Origin: Azolla caroliniana
Taxonomy: Eukaryota; Polypodiophyta
Direction: 5' to 3'
DNA: 64,000 nucleotides
NCBI GenBank assembly: GCA_043228905.1
Contig: JBHGNT010000014.1
Location: 20,026,001-20,090,000, forward strand
Made by a program: the position numbers and the translations under genes. Of this stretch, positions 1-18,557 are shown in pieces (the stretch's first letter is position 1; every line of letters starts with the position of its first letter). A model generated the notes under the pieces. The model saw only the letters and a list, made by a program, of their open reading frames with translations. It did no database searches and had not been told where the DNA came from.

Positions 1-66
1 TTTTGCCTTATGTTTTGTCAAATTTGCCTTAATTTTTTTGTCAAATTTGTCTTATGTTTTGTTAAG
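1..66. repeat. short AT-rich tandem repeat
   Basis: About three imperfect copies of a 21-23 bp unit built on ttgccttatgttttgtcaaa run off the left edge of the window. Nothing coding is visible here. Confidence 0.6.
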
Positions 67-218
67 GTACTGGTTACATAATCTCTTAGAAGTTGAGATG
101 ATCAGAAGATCTGAAAGAAGAGAGCTCTGGCTCACCAATAGAGTCTCAACAATGTCTCATATTGATGCCATTCTCTGTAAATGCCCCACATTGTTACCGA
201 TATCTTCTGATGATACAA

Positions 219-239
219 CCTAAACCCTAAACCCTAAAC
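219..239. repeat. interstitial telomere-like repeat
   Basis: About 2.7 copies of the plant telomere heptamer (aaaccct) lie in non-coding DNA. The tract is far too short for a telomere. It is most likely a telo-box or a random interstitial copy. Confidence 0.5.
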
Positions 240-759
240 TTTGCCTGCTTAGTTCTTTGATTCCCATTTCTGTAACAAGATACATCCTTCCCTCCAAAAT
301 TGACCATACTTTTCATATCTCTTGTTCATAGTCAGATTAATCTGTTGGGCCATGTTTGCCCTGTCTTGATTCCTGCTCGTTTAATCCATCACATGCATCA
401 CAATGATTGTCTGACATCCATCCATCCATCCCTTGAAGAAATACACCAAATTGGCTTTCTATTAACTAATTGGGGAAGAATATCAGATTCCCACAGGAAT
501 AGGAGCAGTTCATAGCTGAACTGCAAAATGGTTGCTATTTAGTTTTCATGAGTTGCCTCTACACACTTATCCATGCCTACCTTTAAAGAGCTATTCTGAG
601 AAATTCTTGACAAATACATTTGGAGCTCTTAATGGTGCTTATATTCTCTGCTCTATGCCTTACATTGTCTTTCTTGGGAAGAGAACATCTCTATGTTGTC
701 TGAATTCAGCAGATTAGTTTCTAATAAGCAATTAAGATCAGGCAAATGGTAAATCTATC

Positions 760-1300
760 AAGGAAATTAGCCCTAACCCATTTTTTGGTTGAAAGTTAAC
801 TTGGAGGAGTGCTTAGCTAAGGCAATTAATTGCCCATGGAAATTGCATAACCATCACTTAATTTCTTGTTTGAATTCCACCAACCATTTCTGGCTAAACT
901 TAAGGGGTGCCTAACTTAGGCAATTAAGTATAAATGGAAGTGAATTAACCATTTCATTAATTTTTCTGCCTCAATTTGACCAACCCATGTTATTCTGAAT
1001 CCTATAACATTTCATTTGTAGGCATCCCCTAAAAACTTAGAGACTTTTGAGAGAAAATCTTTGTGAGGTGCTAAGTGTTTGTGTGTAAACACTTTGTATA
1101 TTTTCTCCCTTTAGTGAAATGATTTGAAACAGGAACTAGAGGTGTAGGCACAATTGGCCGAACTCTCTATTATCAAAGTTGTGTGTATTTTATTTTGCAC
1201 TATTAATTATTGCTCTCACTAATCTGGTTTATAAGGAAATTTGTCGTACTTTCTTCGAACATAATTAACGCGTTTATTAAAGCGATTAATCACATCGGGC
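760..1300. other. possible old LTR remnant in spacer
   Basis: The stretch has a TATA-like tataaatgg near 930. Near 1140-1175 it has a segment (gtaggcacaattggccgaac) that resembles the R/U5 junction seen in many plant copia LTRs, followed by T-rich sequence. Two partly similar 40-bp units containing gcttag/cctaac and aggcaatta precede it. No clear ends, target duplication or coding remnant could be defined. From about 1300 to 3540 I see only AT-rich spacer with short GA and GAA tracts and no gene. Confidence 0.25.
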
Positions 1301-3622
1301 GATTATTCGACAAGTGGGAAAATTAGAAATAATAACAAAGTAAAATGTAAGCACCATATACGGTTTCACTAATTGTAACTTAATTATCGTAAATAACAAT
1401 GAAAACAACAATATACAGAAAAGTAAAAGCAAAGTTAAGGTTGGTGGGTGATTCTTCCTCACTTATAATGTGTGATAAAGCTACTTCTCACTAGGGTGTT
1501 CTCCTTGAGAACTATCTTGCGGTCAAATGTCCACAAATGTACCACTGTCTACCCTTTTGTTGGCGAGATGGACGAGATAGAGTGTCGATCAATCACTCTT
1601 GACCTACTAATAATGTATAAGATAACTACTAGAGTAAAAGATAATCCTACTTTACGATCTATTTCCCTTCACATGGTTAAATAGTTACTTCACTTATGAG
1701 AGATTTTACCATGGCCCAAATACTAGAGAAATATCCAACACGGTTAACCTTCCATTAGTCTACAATTTAAGCCCCTAGGCTGAGTGCAACGAGGAAGAAC
1801 CTCTACAACATGCTTATCATTTCACCTTTATAGTTCTTCCTTATTCATTGTTATTATAAATTTGTCACTTTCATATTTGGGACTACGGAGAGAGTAAAAA
1901 GGTTTATAGATATTACATTTATACCAATTATAATCTCAGGTTTTCTCTTTCTATGCTTCCTCAATAAAGGTAATATCTGTAAAGGTTTACAATATTACCT
2001 ATACTACCTTTATAACCCCCCCATTCCCATTTTTCTCTCTGGCAAAAGCACACACTTGTTATGATTTCTTAATCTCCTTTATCTATTATCTATGTCATAG
2101 TACGTAATATACTCAAATGCATCGGCAAACATTCTTTTTCTTACGAATGCGTATGTTATCAAATTGTTCTTATGTTCTTTTATACACTTCTTACCTTAAA
2201 AAAATTACCTTATAATAAATAATGAACACGAAAGTATAGTATTTACCATGCTTTGAGGGAGTTTACCATCCTCAAATGATTGAAACAACCTCGAATGCGA
2301 ATGAACGTATGGTACGTATGGTTCAAACTATGATCTACGTAACATGTGTAGGGATAGGAACGTGCCATAAAGCCCCCCTTCCCTTTTCATAATCAACAAA
2401 TATGAAAGAGAGAGAAAGAGAGCTTTTTTTGCTTTATTTAATTGTACGTATAAATAATATAATTAGTGTTGGGCTTCAACAAATACATATATAATTAAAA
2501 ATGTACCACAAAGCAATATCCGTCTTCTAACAGAAAATTCACTCTTATTGATACAAGCTATAACCCATCCTTTTTTCCGTCATCCCAACCATTGCCTCCA
2601 TCATATTCTTATCGATGTGACAATTGAGGAGACTAATCGACTATGCTGACAACTCAAGTTCAAGAGTAACAGTATCACACTTTAGTACAACGTGCTACAT
2701 TCAATCACATTCGAGTAAGACTGTCAAATTGGTCCACTCCCTACACACAATCCACCCACAATCACAATGTTCACATTGCATTACAAAAACATATAGTAAA
2801 AATTTTGAACATCGAGTGTCACCACTCAATCCTATATATACTATATACAAATGTTTTACTTTTGGTCCCAAAGATCATATTTGACCTTCGAGCACAATAA
2901 TAATTTTGATCTATCTATACTCTTCTTCAACAATTTGCGCAAACACACACAAAAACGCGGATTGATTTCGTCCTAGTTTCCTACAGTTGTAACTGGTTCA
3001 AATATTTATTTGAAGAAGAAGAAGAAGAATTTTCTCTTCTCATGCGGTCGTCCCACTTGTTATATTCCCGTGGTGCGCGTCATATTTCAGTATAGCTTTA
3101 TATTTTTGTTATATGTTTTCTCAACTAAGGAAGTTCCGAAATACAAGAGCATGAAAATGAAGGGCGCACTTATGTCGTGATTTAGTATAAAGTAAAGGGC
3201 ATAACAGACACGTATGTATGTGGGTCATATATATTGCCTGTCTGGTCCGAGCTTCGAATAAGTGTTAAAATCTATGCAATGATATTATATGCATATGTAT
3301 GAATGTGTATACATATACACATACATACATATATGTAAGTTTTGTAATTCTTGAAATTAGGGGGAGGGGACACAAATATAAATATGCTCAAAATAAGGGG
3401 ACATACATATACACACATAAATTCAATTGGGTTGACTACCTCACCAGTTGAGCTAAAAGCCTAAGACTTGTTCTTCTCCCTATCTTGACTTTTGGTTCTA
3501 GACCTTCCCCCCTCCCCTGTTTCTCTGTGATCCTAAAGAAACAGAAGAAGCAGCAGCAGCAGCAGAAGAAGGACGAGGAGGAGGATCAGAAACAACAACT
3601 CTAGTACCTGTCTGTCTTCACC

Positions 3623-8359
<4,737 letters not shown>

Positions 8360-8404
8360 CAATGGCCAACAAAGGACTGCTTCCCCAGTGCATATAGGTA
8401 TACA

Positions 8405-8615
8405 TATTGTTGTGTTTGCTAAGGTTGGCATTCTTGGTAAGTTTGTAACTAGACTATGTCCATGGCATGCTTGGTAGCTTTACTGGTCAGTTAACATGGT
8501 TGACAACTAGATTAGCTACAAAATGCGCTTGATAACTGGACTAGTTACATTGCATACTTGGTAACTAGGCCAGTTGCATATTAAAGCATCTGGTGGAAGT
8601 TCACAGGTTGCCCAC
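8405..8615. repeat. degenerate repeats downstream of CNGC
   Basis: Four to five loosely repeated units of about 40 bp, each containing ttggtaact/ttgataact and agactagttac/aggccagttgc motifs, lie just after the CNGC stop, probably in its 3' UTR. Downstream to 9.5 kb I see no gene. Confidence 0.45.
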
Positions 8616-9589
8616 TATGCCAGAATCAGTGTAAAATTTGCTGTCGATTAGTTCAGTTGGCTCGTAACCAATGTCAAGGTTTGCTAGAAGTACACTTTTG
8701 CTTAATTCAATCCTTTGGTCCAGCCCCTTTTATGTTTATGACTAGCCATGTATCAAGGTTAGGAGTCCATAAAAAAGAAAAAATGTGTGGCAGAGCAAAT
8801 CTTTGTTATCATTATATGTTCGTCCATCAATTTGCCATCAGCCAAAGCATTTGAAGTCACTTCTACTGATTGATGTCTCACGCCACGTGTATGTGGGAAG
8901 ATGCTCTTCAGCTGTAAATGTATAAAAAAACATTATTCCCTTTTGTTTTACATTCTTTGGAGCTAAATAATGTAAATGAAAATGGAAGCTTTTGAACTTC
9001 ATATAAGCTTGTGGAAACAAATCAAGGTTTGTTCTAGCTAGAATGATATGAATATGTTTCGTTGGTTTACGTAAGGTGAAATGTGTTAAAGGTGTGTGTG
9101 TATAGTGAGTGTAGAAAAAGAGAAACAGGGATGAATGGATGCATTTCAATCGAGGCTCTCTTTTACAAATGTTTTGTCTGTGCAGATCTTCTCCATATTT
9201 TTGCTAGCACAATCTCTTGTCTAAAACGACTTTGGAATATAGAAGCTCGAACTAAATTTTCGAGAAACATTGAACATTATCATTTCGATGTGTAGAGGGC
9301 TCATCAGTGAATGCATTAGTGAGCATTAGTCATTAGAGAGTTTCCTTGTGTTGTATGGATGAATATTAGCTCAGACAGTGTATAGATAATAGCCAAAGCC
9401 ATGTCAATAATATAACATCAACCCAAACAAGAAACATGCTGGAAGATCAAGGTTTCATCCACAGAAGAAATTTATATGCATAATCATCATGTTTTGCTAA
9501 CAGATTCTACCGTTATCTTCATAATCATTCAAATAGTAGGGATGTTTGTAAAAGGAGGTGGTAAATATGTGCTCTAATTGTTACCACAA

Positions 9590-9770
9590 TTTGTAAGGGA
9601 GATACTAGACCATGAGAGTACACTTCGGTCGACTACAATGGCACACAGATGCACAAGACTACTTCTTGCTAAGGAGGGAGATTGTGAACCAAGAGGGTCC
9701 ACTCGGATTGGCTACAATAGGAACATAACATGCAAGACTACTCTCTAATGAGGGGGAGAGTATGGTAATG
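9590..9770. repeat. imperfect direct duplication ending in a purine tract
   Basis: Two related units of about 70 bp (each containing actac-aatggcac/aataggaa and gcaagactact) end in aatgagggggagag. A G-rich purine tract like this commonly precedes an LTR, so this may be the 3' end of a decayed LTR retrotransposon. No LTR was identified beside it. Confidence 0.3.
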
Positions 9771-9944
9771 CTAATTAATTTTGAGAAAGCCTTTAGAATC
9801 ATTGTCGATTACTCATAACGTCCAGTTAATTACTTAGACACATGATTACACTTAATTAATTTAATTAAATCTCAATTAGTATTTTAATGGAAATCAAAAC
9901 ACAATATAGTGGCAACAAGTTTAATTATATATATATATATATTC

Positions 9945-11955
9945 TCTCTCTCAAATGACATGATCTGGGCCATTTATGCCCTATATGAGCAAGTCTCTAG
10001 GTGCGTAAGATGCCCAGGTGGCCTATCCGATTGTTTCACTAGCACCATTGGTGTAAAACAGGGTTGCCCCCTATCATTGACTCTTTTTGGGATCTACATT
10101 GATGAGATCACTGATTTTATTGCTCGTAAGGGAGGCAAGGGAATAGCTATTGGGGATATGCAAGCTAGTCTCTTACTCTAAGCAGACGACATTGTCTTGC
10201 TCTCGAAGTCGGAACACGACCTACAAAAGCATCTTAATGCCCTAGATGACTTTTGTACACAACAAGGACTGGTAGTGAATCTAGCGAAAACTAAAGTCCT
10301 TATCTTTCATACATCGTCCCGAGTTAGGAGTAAATGTCACCTAATCCTCTCTCATAAACTAGTTGAGGTCGTGGGATCATATGTATACTTGGGAGTCACT
10401 TTTAGTGCTCGCTCAAGTAAATTCTCGATGGCCCACACAACCAAAGATAGGCTAACGAGAGGGTACGCATCCCTCTCACTCTTAGAGAGACAATGCCACC
10501 AGGCATACTTTCAAGAGCCACGGACTAAGGGATGGCTCTTCGACTCATTACTGACCCCTTCCCTCATGTATGCATCAGTTGTATGGGCTCCAGGGCTACC
10601 TTCTTTCATGTGGACGCAATTAGAGAGACCTTTGGTGACGATGTTATCACGTCAACTCCGAAGCAAATCAACAGTACCACCTGACATTATTAGAGCAGAG
10701 TTCAGTCTACCCCCGATGTTAGTAGAAGCACTCTTTCAAGTGGTAGTTTTATTCATCGGATACATAGTCAACCACAAGATAGGATATCCCGTCGAGCCTT
10801 TGAGGCATCCTGATCCCTACATGCGTCTAGAGACACTAGCTCTTGGTATAGCATTGTGGTGAGTTGGTTACTTGCAAACGGCATAGACATTAATAACCTA
10901 CCTCCCCTTAAGTACAACCATGGGACTGATCAAACTCTAATATCTCATGAAGACTATAATAAAGTGATACGCCAAGAAATATGGCAAATTTACACTCGAT
11001 ATAAATGGATCACCCCACGAGAGCCACTCCTATCCAAAATGTTGTACTATAAGGAACACTTCTTGCACTTCTCTAAGTTAGGTTTTATTACACGACCAAG
11101 ATATCTAGATACATTCTTGTCAAATGCACTAAGGGTGGCCATTGGACAACTTAGGATATCATCTCACCAACTTGAGATTGAGAATGGTCAGGCTAATAGA
11201 GTCCCTAGAGAGGAAAGGCTATGTAGGTTATGCCACATAGAGATAGAGGATGAGTATCACTTCACATGCAAGTGCCCAACTTATGCTGAGATACGGGCGG
11301 AATACCAAGACCTATTAGGACCCTCTCCAAACTATTAGATACCCTGAGTGTAAAGAGACTAGGTAGTTGTATCTTAGAACTAAAACAATATAGGGAGAAT
11401 AAATTACAAAGTGTTAACCATAACCGATTTACTATTCATCAACATGTAACTAGTGTAATTTTTCAGGAACAAGGGGAGACGATGAATGTGGATACACCTA
11501 CGCCGCTCGGCCTCTCCCTTGAGGAAGCAGAAATGCAAAGAACAACCAAACACCCTCTAATGTTGGGCTTCAAAACAAGTCAACGTGGAGTAGAAAAGAT
11601 TAAGAAGATAAGGGAACGTGAACTACGTCGACTAGAAGCTATGGTTGGGGTATCTTTTACATTGGGACCACGGGCCACATCCACATCACAACCCTTTGAC
11701 CTCCCGTTTCTCTTCGAGAGACTTGGATGGAAATGAAATTAGGCCTAGTTTAACATCATTTTCATTGTAGAACATGTTTTTATATAGGAAAGGCATGTTA
11801 TTTTCTTAGAACTATTTAGCTTAAACTCTATTTTTATCTTATTTTTACTTTCAGTGAATGGGTAAATATCCCATTTTTTTGTAAACCATTTGTCTCATGG
11901 GCCAATTTTGGCCTTAGAAGACATTAATATATCTTTCTTTCTTTCTTTGTCTCTC
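9945..11955 (+). pseudogene. LINE (family B) ORF2 remnant, reverse transcriptase to 3' end
   Basis: This is the 3' two kilobases of a non-LTR retrotransposon. The reverse transcriptase motif GVKQGCPLS is readable near 10050. The catalytic YADD box reads stop-ADD (TAA at 10179-10181). Reading then continues in the same frame to 10862, and a frameshift leads to a second open stretch at 10856-11338. That stretch ends in a Cys/His cluster (CRLCHIEIEDEYHFTCKC) seen at the C-terminus of many LINE proteins. A final short frame at 11482-11736 precedes an AT-rich 3' region that ends in repeated CTTT/CT units at about 11930-11960. The 5' half is missing and the copy is dead. A second, shorter copy of the same 3' end is at 53.0-53.4 kb in reverse orientation. 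The kilobase from 11960 to 12960 holds nothing recognisable apart from the receptor-kinase 3' flank. Confidence 0.85.
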
Positions 11956-12959
11956 TCTCTCTAAGATTACATTATTGTTTATAGAGCCAAGTAATGAGGA
12001 AGGGACTCTATGCCATGGTCCACCATCACCTCACTCATACCATTTCTTCCAACTTAACACTAAGTGGCTCGTAATCTTTAAAATAGACCCGAGAACACTT
12101 AATCTTCATAAATGTGTTTCAGCATTGTCACTAAATCATTCCCTAGGTCCAAATCTCCATGTTCCAAAACCCTGGTGGTTTTGGCTTGACACACTCACCC
12201 ATGTTATTGCAATTCCCAATAGGTTATGGTCATCAAGAACTAATAATCCATGACCAAAAAACTTGAGTTAATAAACACAAATTGAGTTAAAAAGCGTGTA
12301 TTGAATCCAAAAGACATTGATAACATGTCGAGTCAATAAGAACATATGATATTCATGCACATCAAACATGCGAATTGAAAACAATCCTCCATTACAAATT
12401 ACAATGTAGGTGATAGTGAAACCAATCCAATCCATACAAGAGAAAAATTCAAAATTCAGATCCAAAATTTTTTTATTTAACTTGAGCCCCAATGCATAGG
12501 AAGCAGCCAAAAACGTAACAATTATGCTTTACACAACGGAAGCAGCCAAAATGCCATATTTGTAAACAATCCGTTATGTACAAATTTCTTGACAGATTTT
12601 CACTTTATTTTGAGTCTCTTTATAATTACATGCAAATCAATAGTTCTTTTGTTACATTTTACTTCATTTTAAATTCCCATATTTAACAAGCATACAAGGA
12701 ACTTATCCTCAAATAATGGGTTTATCAACAACAATCTTGCAGAGCCATTGGTTCCTGAAGTCTTCATATGTATACACAATCTTACTTGTCCTGCCCCCTC
12801 AATCAAGGTTTGGTTCTTGTAAATTGTCCTTCCACCCTCAGTTAACATTTGGTTCTCTAAAGTCAGTATGTATACAACAAATTGCAACTTGTCCTTCCCC
12901 CTTCAATTAACATTTGACGTCAGAAAATGAATGGTGTTGCATATGCACACGTTGCCTTA

Positions 12960-15900
12960 CTACTTAGGTTCTAAAGGTCTAGACATTCCAATATAGCTAC
13001 CACTATATTCAAACGATGTGCGATTATTCTTTTGTCTCATGTAAGGTGACTGTTCCCCATATAGATTGGAATTACCCCCAGCCACTTCTATGTGTATTGA
13101 TCCTTTAGTAGTCTCGGCATGTACGAGGGCCTCAAGTTCCTTGACCACCTCAGACATTGTGAGTCGCTCATCCGGTTGATCTTGTACACAATTTAAAGCA
13201 ATCTCCACAAGTCTCTTTGCAGCCTTAACTGGATAATCCCTGAGGTTAGGATCCACGATGTCTTTAATTGCACGGTCAATCTCACCGCCTTCAAGTGCAG
13301 TCCTAACCTCTCGGACTATATATTTGCCCCCCTGAATGGGTAATCTGCCAGTAACTACTTCAAGTAACACTACACCAAAACTGTACACATCACTCTTGTC
13401 GGTGAACCGCTTGGTCATATAGTAATGTGGATCTAAGTAACCCTGCATCAACACAGAATATAATCTAAAGTTGGAATTCATATACCAAATGAAAAAGGAA
13501 ATAATTACATGTATAGACATATAAATGCCAATAGACGTCCATATAAAAGGAAATACATACATGTAATACAGAATTGTACATACGTACATTCACAAGGAAA
13601 TACATACATACATGTGAGGGCATCTGTACATTCACAAGGAAATATATACATGCAATACACAAATATACATACGTAAACAAGAAAATATATACATGCTAAA
13701 TCAAACAAAAGGGAGGAAATATATACATGCAATACACTATTGTACATACATAAACAAGGTCAGAAATAGATTCGTGTGAGGAATATGTAACAAGGAAGAA
13801 AATGCATGCAGCACACATAAAACAAACAGATATTGTGTATGTGACTTTTAACATTGTATAGTCCAAGAGAATCAGGGAGAAGAAACAGTACATACCAGTG
13901 TCCCTTTTACTTGCATGGACACATGCTCAAGCTTGTCCCCATCAAGTACAAACTTTGATAACCCAAAATCAGCAACTCTCGCCATCAACTTGTCATCGAG
14001 AAGTATGTTGCTCGACTTGATGTCCCTGTGGATAATAGGTGGATTAGCTTCGTTGTGTAGGTAAGCAATACCCCTTGCAGAACCAAGGGCAAGTGTCATT
14101 CGTCGATCCCAGTCCATGCTAAGGCCAGTTTGGCCAACTAGGCATTCTCTTAATGTCCCGTTTGGCATATACTCATACACAAGTATTTGCTCCCCTTCTT
14201 CAAAGCAAAACCCGATCAACCCAACTAGATTCCGATGATGAACTCTAGAAAGAAGCTCTATTTCATTGGTGAACTCAGCTGCACCTTGCAATGAACCAGT
14301 ACTTGCTCTCTTAATTGCCACTGCTTCACCCGAAGAGAGGAAACCCTTATATACCTGATGCCGAAAAAGAAACATCAGCGCTTTCAAATCTACACTGCAG
14401 CATGTAAGTAGCTGTGTGAACAAGTATAGATGAAATTTGTACCTTCCCATATCCTCCTTCGCCAATCTCATTACTTTGACTAAAAGCATTTGTGCACTTT
14501 GATATTTCTTCCAAAGAAAACCACCTAGCACCCTTCAACTGGGGGATAGCTGGATTCTCATCTCCAATCCACGCCGCTGTATGGGATTTAAAAATAATAA
14601 TTATTCACAAATAAGTCCTCCATCTAATCTTCTATTTGTTAATAGTTATCAACATGAGGAGTTTGCTGATATCATTTGTCACAGAAATTGTGCTAAAATA
14701 TGTGACATAAAAAGGTAGAAAAAATTGGGAGTTTGCTCACCAAAGGGCTTGTTCAATTTCTCTGCCTTCAAAGCTCTATTTCTTAGTTTAAAGACAAAAA
14801 TCCCTAGAACCACAATAATAATCATCATAAAAGCCACTCCAACTCCGATACCGATTTTGGCACCAGTGCTCAATGGATTCCCCACATTGGCTGCATTGAA
14901 TCATCAGAAAACTAAGACAAGCATGTGGAATAAAGATAAGAGCAGGAACAGAAAAGAAATCAAAGCTCCAGTACATTATGGCTATGAAGATAAATAAATG
15001 TTATATTTGGTGAAGCTATATATGTATATGTATTCTATGCCTATCTCATATGTGAAACAGTTAAGTTTAAGAAAAATGCTTACATGATGATGTATATGGT
15101 TTCCCTTTGCTCCCACAAGATAATGGACCAATTTGTGGGAACTCTACATCGTGATTTTGGAGTACATATGATAAGATGGCTGCATCAGTTGGAGACCAAA
15201 CTGATGTGCTATTTGGTGGGAAAACAGAGAGCTCCATTTGATTAGTGGAGATGATATTTATCACTGCTTGGGTATCTTCTAACTGTAAGCTTGCCATATA
15301 TCGACTCTCTCTCAACTCAGTTATGAACCACTCCTCGAGATCAGTGATCTTGAAATCAGTTAAGATTGGAACTTTTGTTGCATAAAAGGTACACGTGACT
15401 ATCACTGGATGTGCACATTCACATCCAGAAGATGCTCGTGGGTTGACTGCATAGTCCGTAGAACACTCTTTTGTACATTCAGGAGGAGGAGTTGAAGAGG
15501 GTGCACTAGATTGTGTGATTGAACAATCAGAATTTGCATTGGCACAATAAGGGTTTCCATCCAATCTGTCAACAAAAAGATTGGAAGAGGGTGTATATCA
15601 AGATATGATTACACTATCAAGTGAACTTTTGCAGGATTTCTAAAAGTAATAACAGTCCTGCAAAATCATAATACTTACAGTAGCTCTTGTGCATAACTTC
15701 CTTTGATAACATCAGTGATATTGTTCCATGTGACATTCACAAAGTTTAGGGATGTGTTCGCTGATGTGAGGTCTAAAGTGCCATTTAATTTATTTGATGC
15801 AAATGACCTATAACAATTAGAAAAGAACAAATAGATGTCAGTCTTTCTTTCGGTACCACCGTCACATGAAAGAAGTCTTTGTAAGTATGACTTACACATT

Positions 15901-18512
15901 GGATAGATATGGACTGAATCCAAATACGTCAGAAGGCATGGTGCTGATTAAGTTGCTTGAGTCCATCGATCTGTAAACCACAAAGCAGTAGCTATGTCAG
16001 CATTCATATCCAAAGGATCTATATTCAATCTGATACAATATAAATTAGATGAAACGATGCTTAACAATAAGTAGAGATTTTTCAGCTTTGTTATCCAACT
16101 TGGAATCTCAGTGGCATCAAACGGGTTGCTCCCTACAATCCTGAAAACAACCAAACATGCATTGGATGATACATGAAATGAATTGATTCCTTGAATTGGA
16201 CCTCCATGGTAAGACAATAAAATCAATTCTTACAGCATCTGTAGGTTTGTGTTATTGGAAAGGTCAGGCAGCTCACCACTTAGGTTGTTCATGTTTAACT
16301 GCCTGTGATTACAGAACATAATAATTTTAAGGTTTAGAACTCGAAAAAAACAATCTATCTTTACTGACATCTCAGTGTCATTACTTTTTAGTACTTACAG
16401 TGTTGTGAGATTTTTTATAGCATTGATACTAGATGGAATTGTACCATTCAAAAAATTAGATTCCAAGCATCTGCAGTCAGATTTAGCAAAATTCAGCAAC
16501 AGTGTGCATTTTAGTATTAACAATAATGTTGAGAGATTTAATATTGGCATACATGATCTCTACATGAGGTAGATCCCCGATGGTTGAAGGAATGTTTCCA
16601 GTGAGGTTGTTACTATTTAACAATCTGGCCCAACATTGTTCATGTTATTTTCATGATTTGGAAAACGATAAATCTCTCAATAAGCATAATGACCATGGAT
16701 ATATGGATAGTAGAGGATCACTTACAAGTGTAGTAATTTCATATCCTTATTGAACATCGAGGATGGAATGCTCCCTGTAAAGGAATTGTTTTGCAAATGG
16801 CTAGTAGCATACAATGATAAAAAAATATAAAAGTGAGACAATGAATCCTTTGTATGCAAGTATATAATAACTCTCATTTCTTGAGTTGTAATAATGACTT
16901 ACAAGTGTTCGGCATTTGTGAGGTTATCTAGACCACTTCCAGATTCACTAGTAGCTGATACAGGTAGAGATCCTGTGAGGCTGTTTCCAGATACATCAAG
17001 CCATTTCAAATTGTGAAGGTATCCAATGGTATCTGGCAATGGTCCTGTAAAGCGGTTCTGAGATAAACCCCTGAATTGAAATAGCATTTCATATGAAAAA
17101 AGGGAATGTCACGAATGATATTTCAGGTATTCTAGACTATACTCACAGATATTGCAAAGATGTAATGTTTCCAATCTCTTTTGGAATCGTCCCCGTGAAG
17201 TTACAAAACAGTATATAACTGATAGGATAATAGTATAGTAATGTGTTAGATACCCATCATATTGATCCCTACTCATTTTGATTTGTTGCCAATACTTACA
17301 ATCTGGTTAGTTCAGTTAGATTTCCTATCTCAACAGGTAGATTGCCTCCCAATTTTGGATTGGATGAAAGGTCCCTGAGTGCAACCAAGCGTGTCTTAGA
17401 AAAGAGAACATGAACAGAAAAGCATGGAATTTATCTATTGCATTTTGATGTCATATTATACATATACAAGTATGTATATGTATATGCATATTTAAACATA
17501 CACATAGGTGTAAAGGAGGTCTACACCATCAATGGAGTATTGGACTCACAAAGACATGTTTTTCCTTATGCATATATATACATATACCTGTAAAAAAGGC
17601 TTACACAAACAATGAAGGATTGGACTCACAAAGGCATGTTTTTTCTTTCAATTTGCCTCAATTCTATTATGCCCATGTAACACAAGAAAGATATGGAATA
17701 ACTCACAGATCGGTAAGGGATGTCAAGTTGGCAATTGCAGGAGATAATGTTCCAGCTAAATCCTGGTTGCTAATGAGACTAGAAAAACAAATCAGACGAA
17801 CACAATGATAAATAAGGCATTCAAACAAATCCTTTGTTCAAAATTCGTGGAAACAAAGTAACTAAAGAAAAAGCTACGGAAAGCAGAACAAATAGATGCC
17901 CTAAGCTTACATGCCATAGACTCTCGTAACACCAGTCGTATTTGTGCACAAAATACCAGTCCATGCTTCATCGCATGGATCCGTTTTCACATCCCAAATA
18001 GATGGTTTGTCCAACCAAGCCGACCGCAAGGCTAGAAGAGCATCCACTGCAAGAGAAGAAACGTCCTTTTTAGGATTTGCAGATCCTATTTCGGAACATC
18101 AATGCAGAGCAAAGCCCTGAACCTTAACTCTTTTACTAAAACCTAAGCCCCTGATCCTAACATTAGAAATAATCCGAATCCTAACAATAATAACATTATC
18201 CCTAACATTAACACTGATCCTAACCCTAACCCTATCCTTATAAAATCCAGACTAATACTAGCACTAACACCAGACTTGTATGCATCTGTAGAAACAGATT
18301 CGATGCTCTTGTTTGGCCATTGTTTCAGCACGATTGCGATAAAACAAGACACTAAAACACAAAAGAGAAGGTTTACCATCTGGTTGATGGGTAGCAGAAT
18401 TGGCGATGGTAAAGACTGATAGACCGAGGAGGAGGAGGAGGAGAGGAAGGTGAGTTGTTTCCTGGATCCTTGAAAGATGATACCGTGTGCATGTTTGGAC
18501 ATGCTGATGCAT
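12960..18512 (-). CDS. LRR receptor-like kinase, subfamily VIII-1 type, about 18 exons
   Basis: A membrane receptor kinase with the layout of the Arabidopsis At5g49760/HPCA1 group. Sense exons run from about 18512-18377 (signal peptide, Leu-rich core) and 18046-17911 (N-cap with [12 protein letters not shown]). A series of roughly 70-170 bp LRR exons follows between 17780 and 15680. Exon 15567-15087 is a Cys-rich juxtamembrane part. Exon 14892-14741 holds the transmembrane helix ([19 protein letters not shown]). Exons 14577-14442, 14355-13895 and 13442-12960 encode the kinase. Kinase signatures are [28 protein letters not shown] and [12 protein letters not shown], so the catalytic residues are present. 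Introns sit in the same phase after most LRRs, as is typical of this subfamily. The ATG at 18512 is the first true ATG in frame. Small LRR exon edges are approximate. No frame damage was seen. Confidence 0.9.
13545..13770. repeat. intronic minisatellite in receptor kinase
   Basis: Four to five imperfect units of about 45-50 bp, each with acaaggaaatatatacatgc and atacactattgtacatac-like segments, fill the intron between the two last kinase exons. Confidence 0.7.
17500..17665. repeat. duplicated segment in receptor-kinase intron
   Basis: Two copies, about 80 bp apart, of a unit containing ggattggactcacaaagg and catgttttt lie inside an LRR intron. Confidence 0.55.
18120..18245. repeat. degenerate telomere-like CCTAA-rich tract in intron 1
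   Basis: Many ccctaa/cctaac/ctaacatta words are scattered over about 120 bp between the signal-peptide exon and the N-cap exon. They are too diverged to be a telomere array. Confidence 0.45.
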
Positions 18513-18557
18513 CTGTAAAAGAGACAGAGACACGCAAAGAGAGACAGAGAGGAGAAG

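Noticed and set aside
18120-18245. Chromosome end or telomere
   Set aside because: The CCTAA-like words are degenerate, short and inside an intron; likewise 219-239 has fewer than three units.
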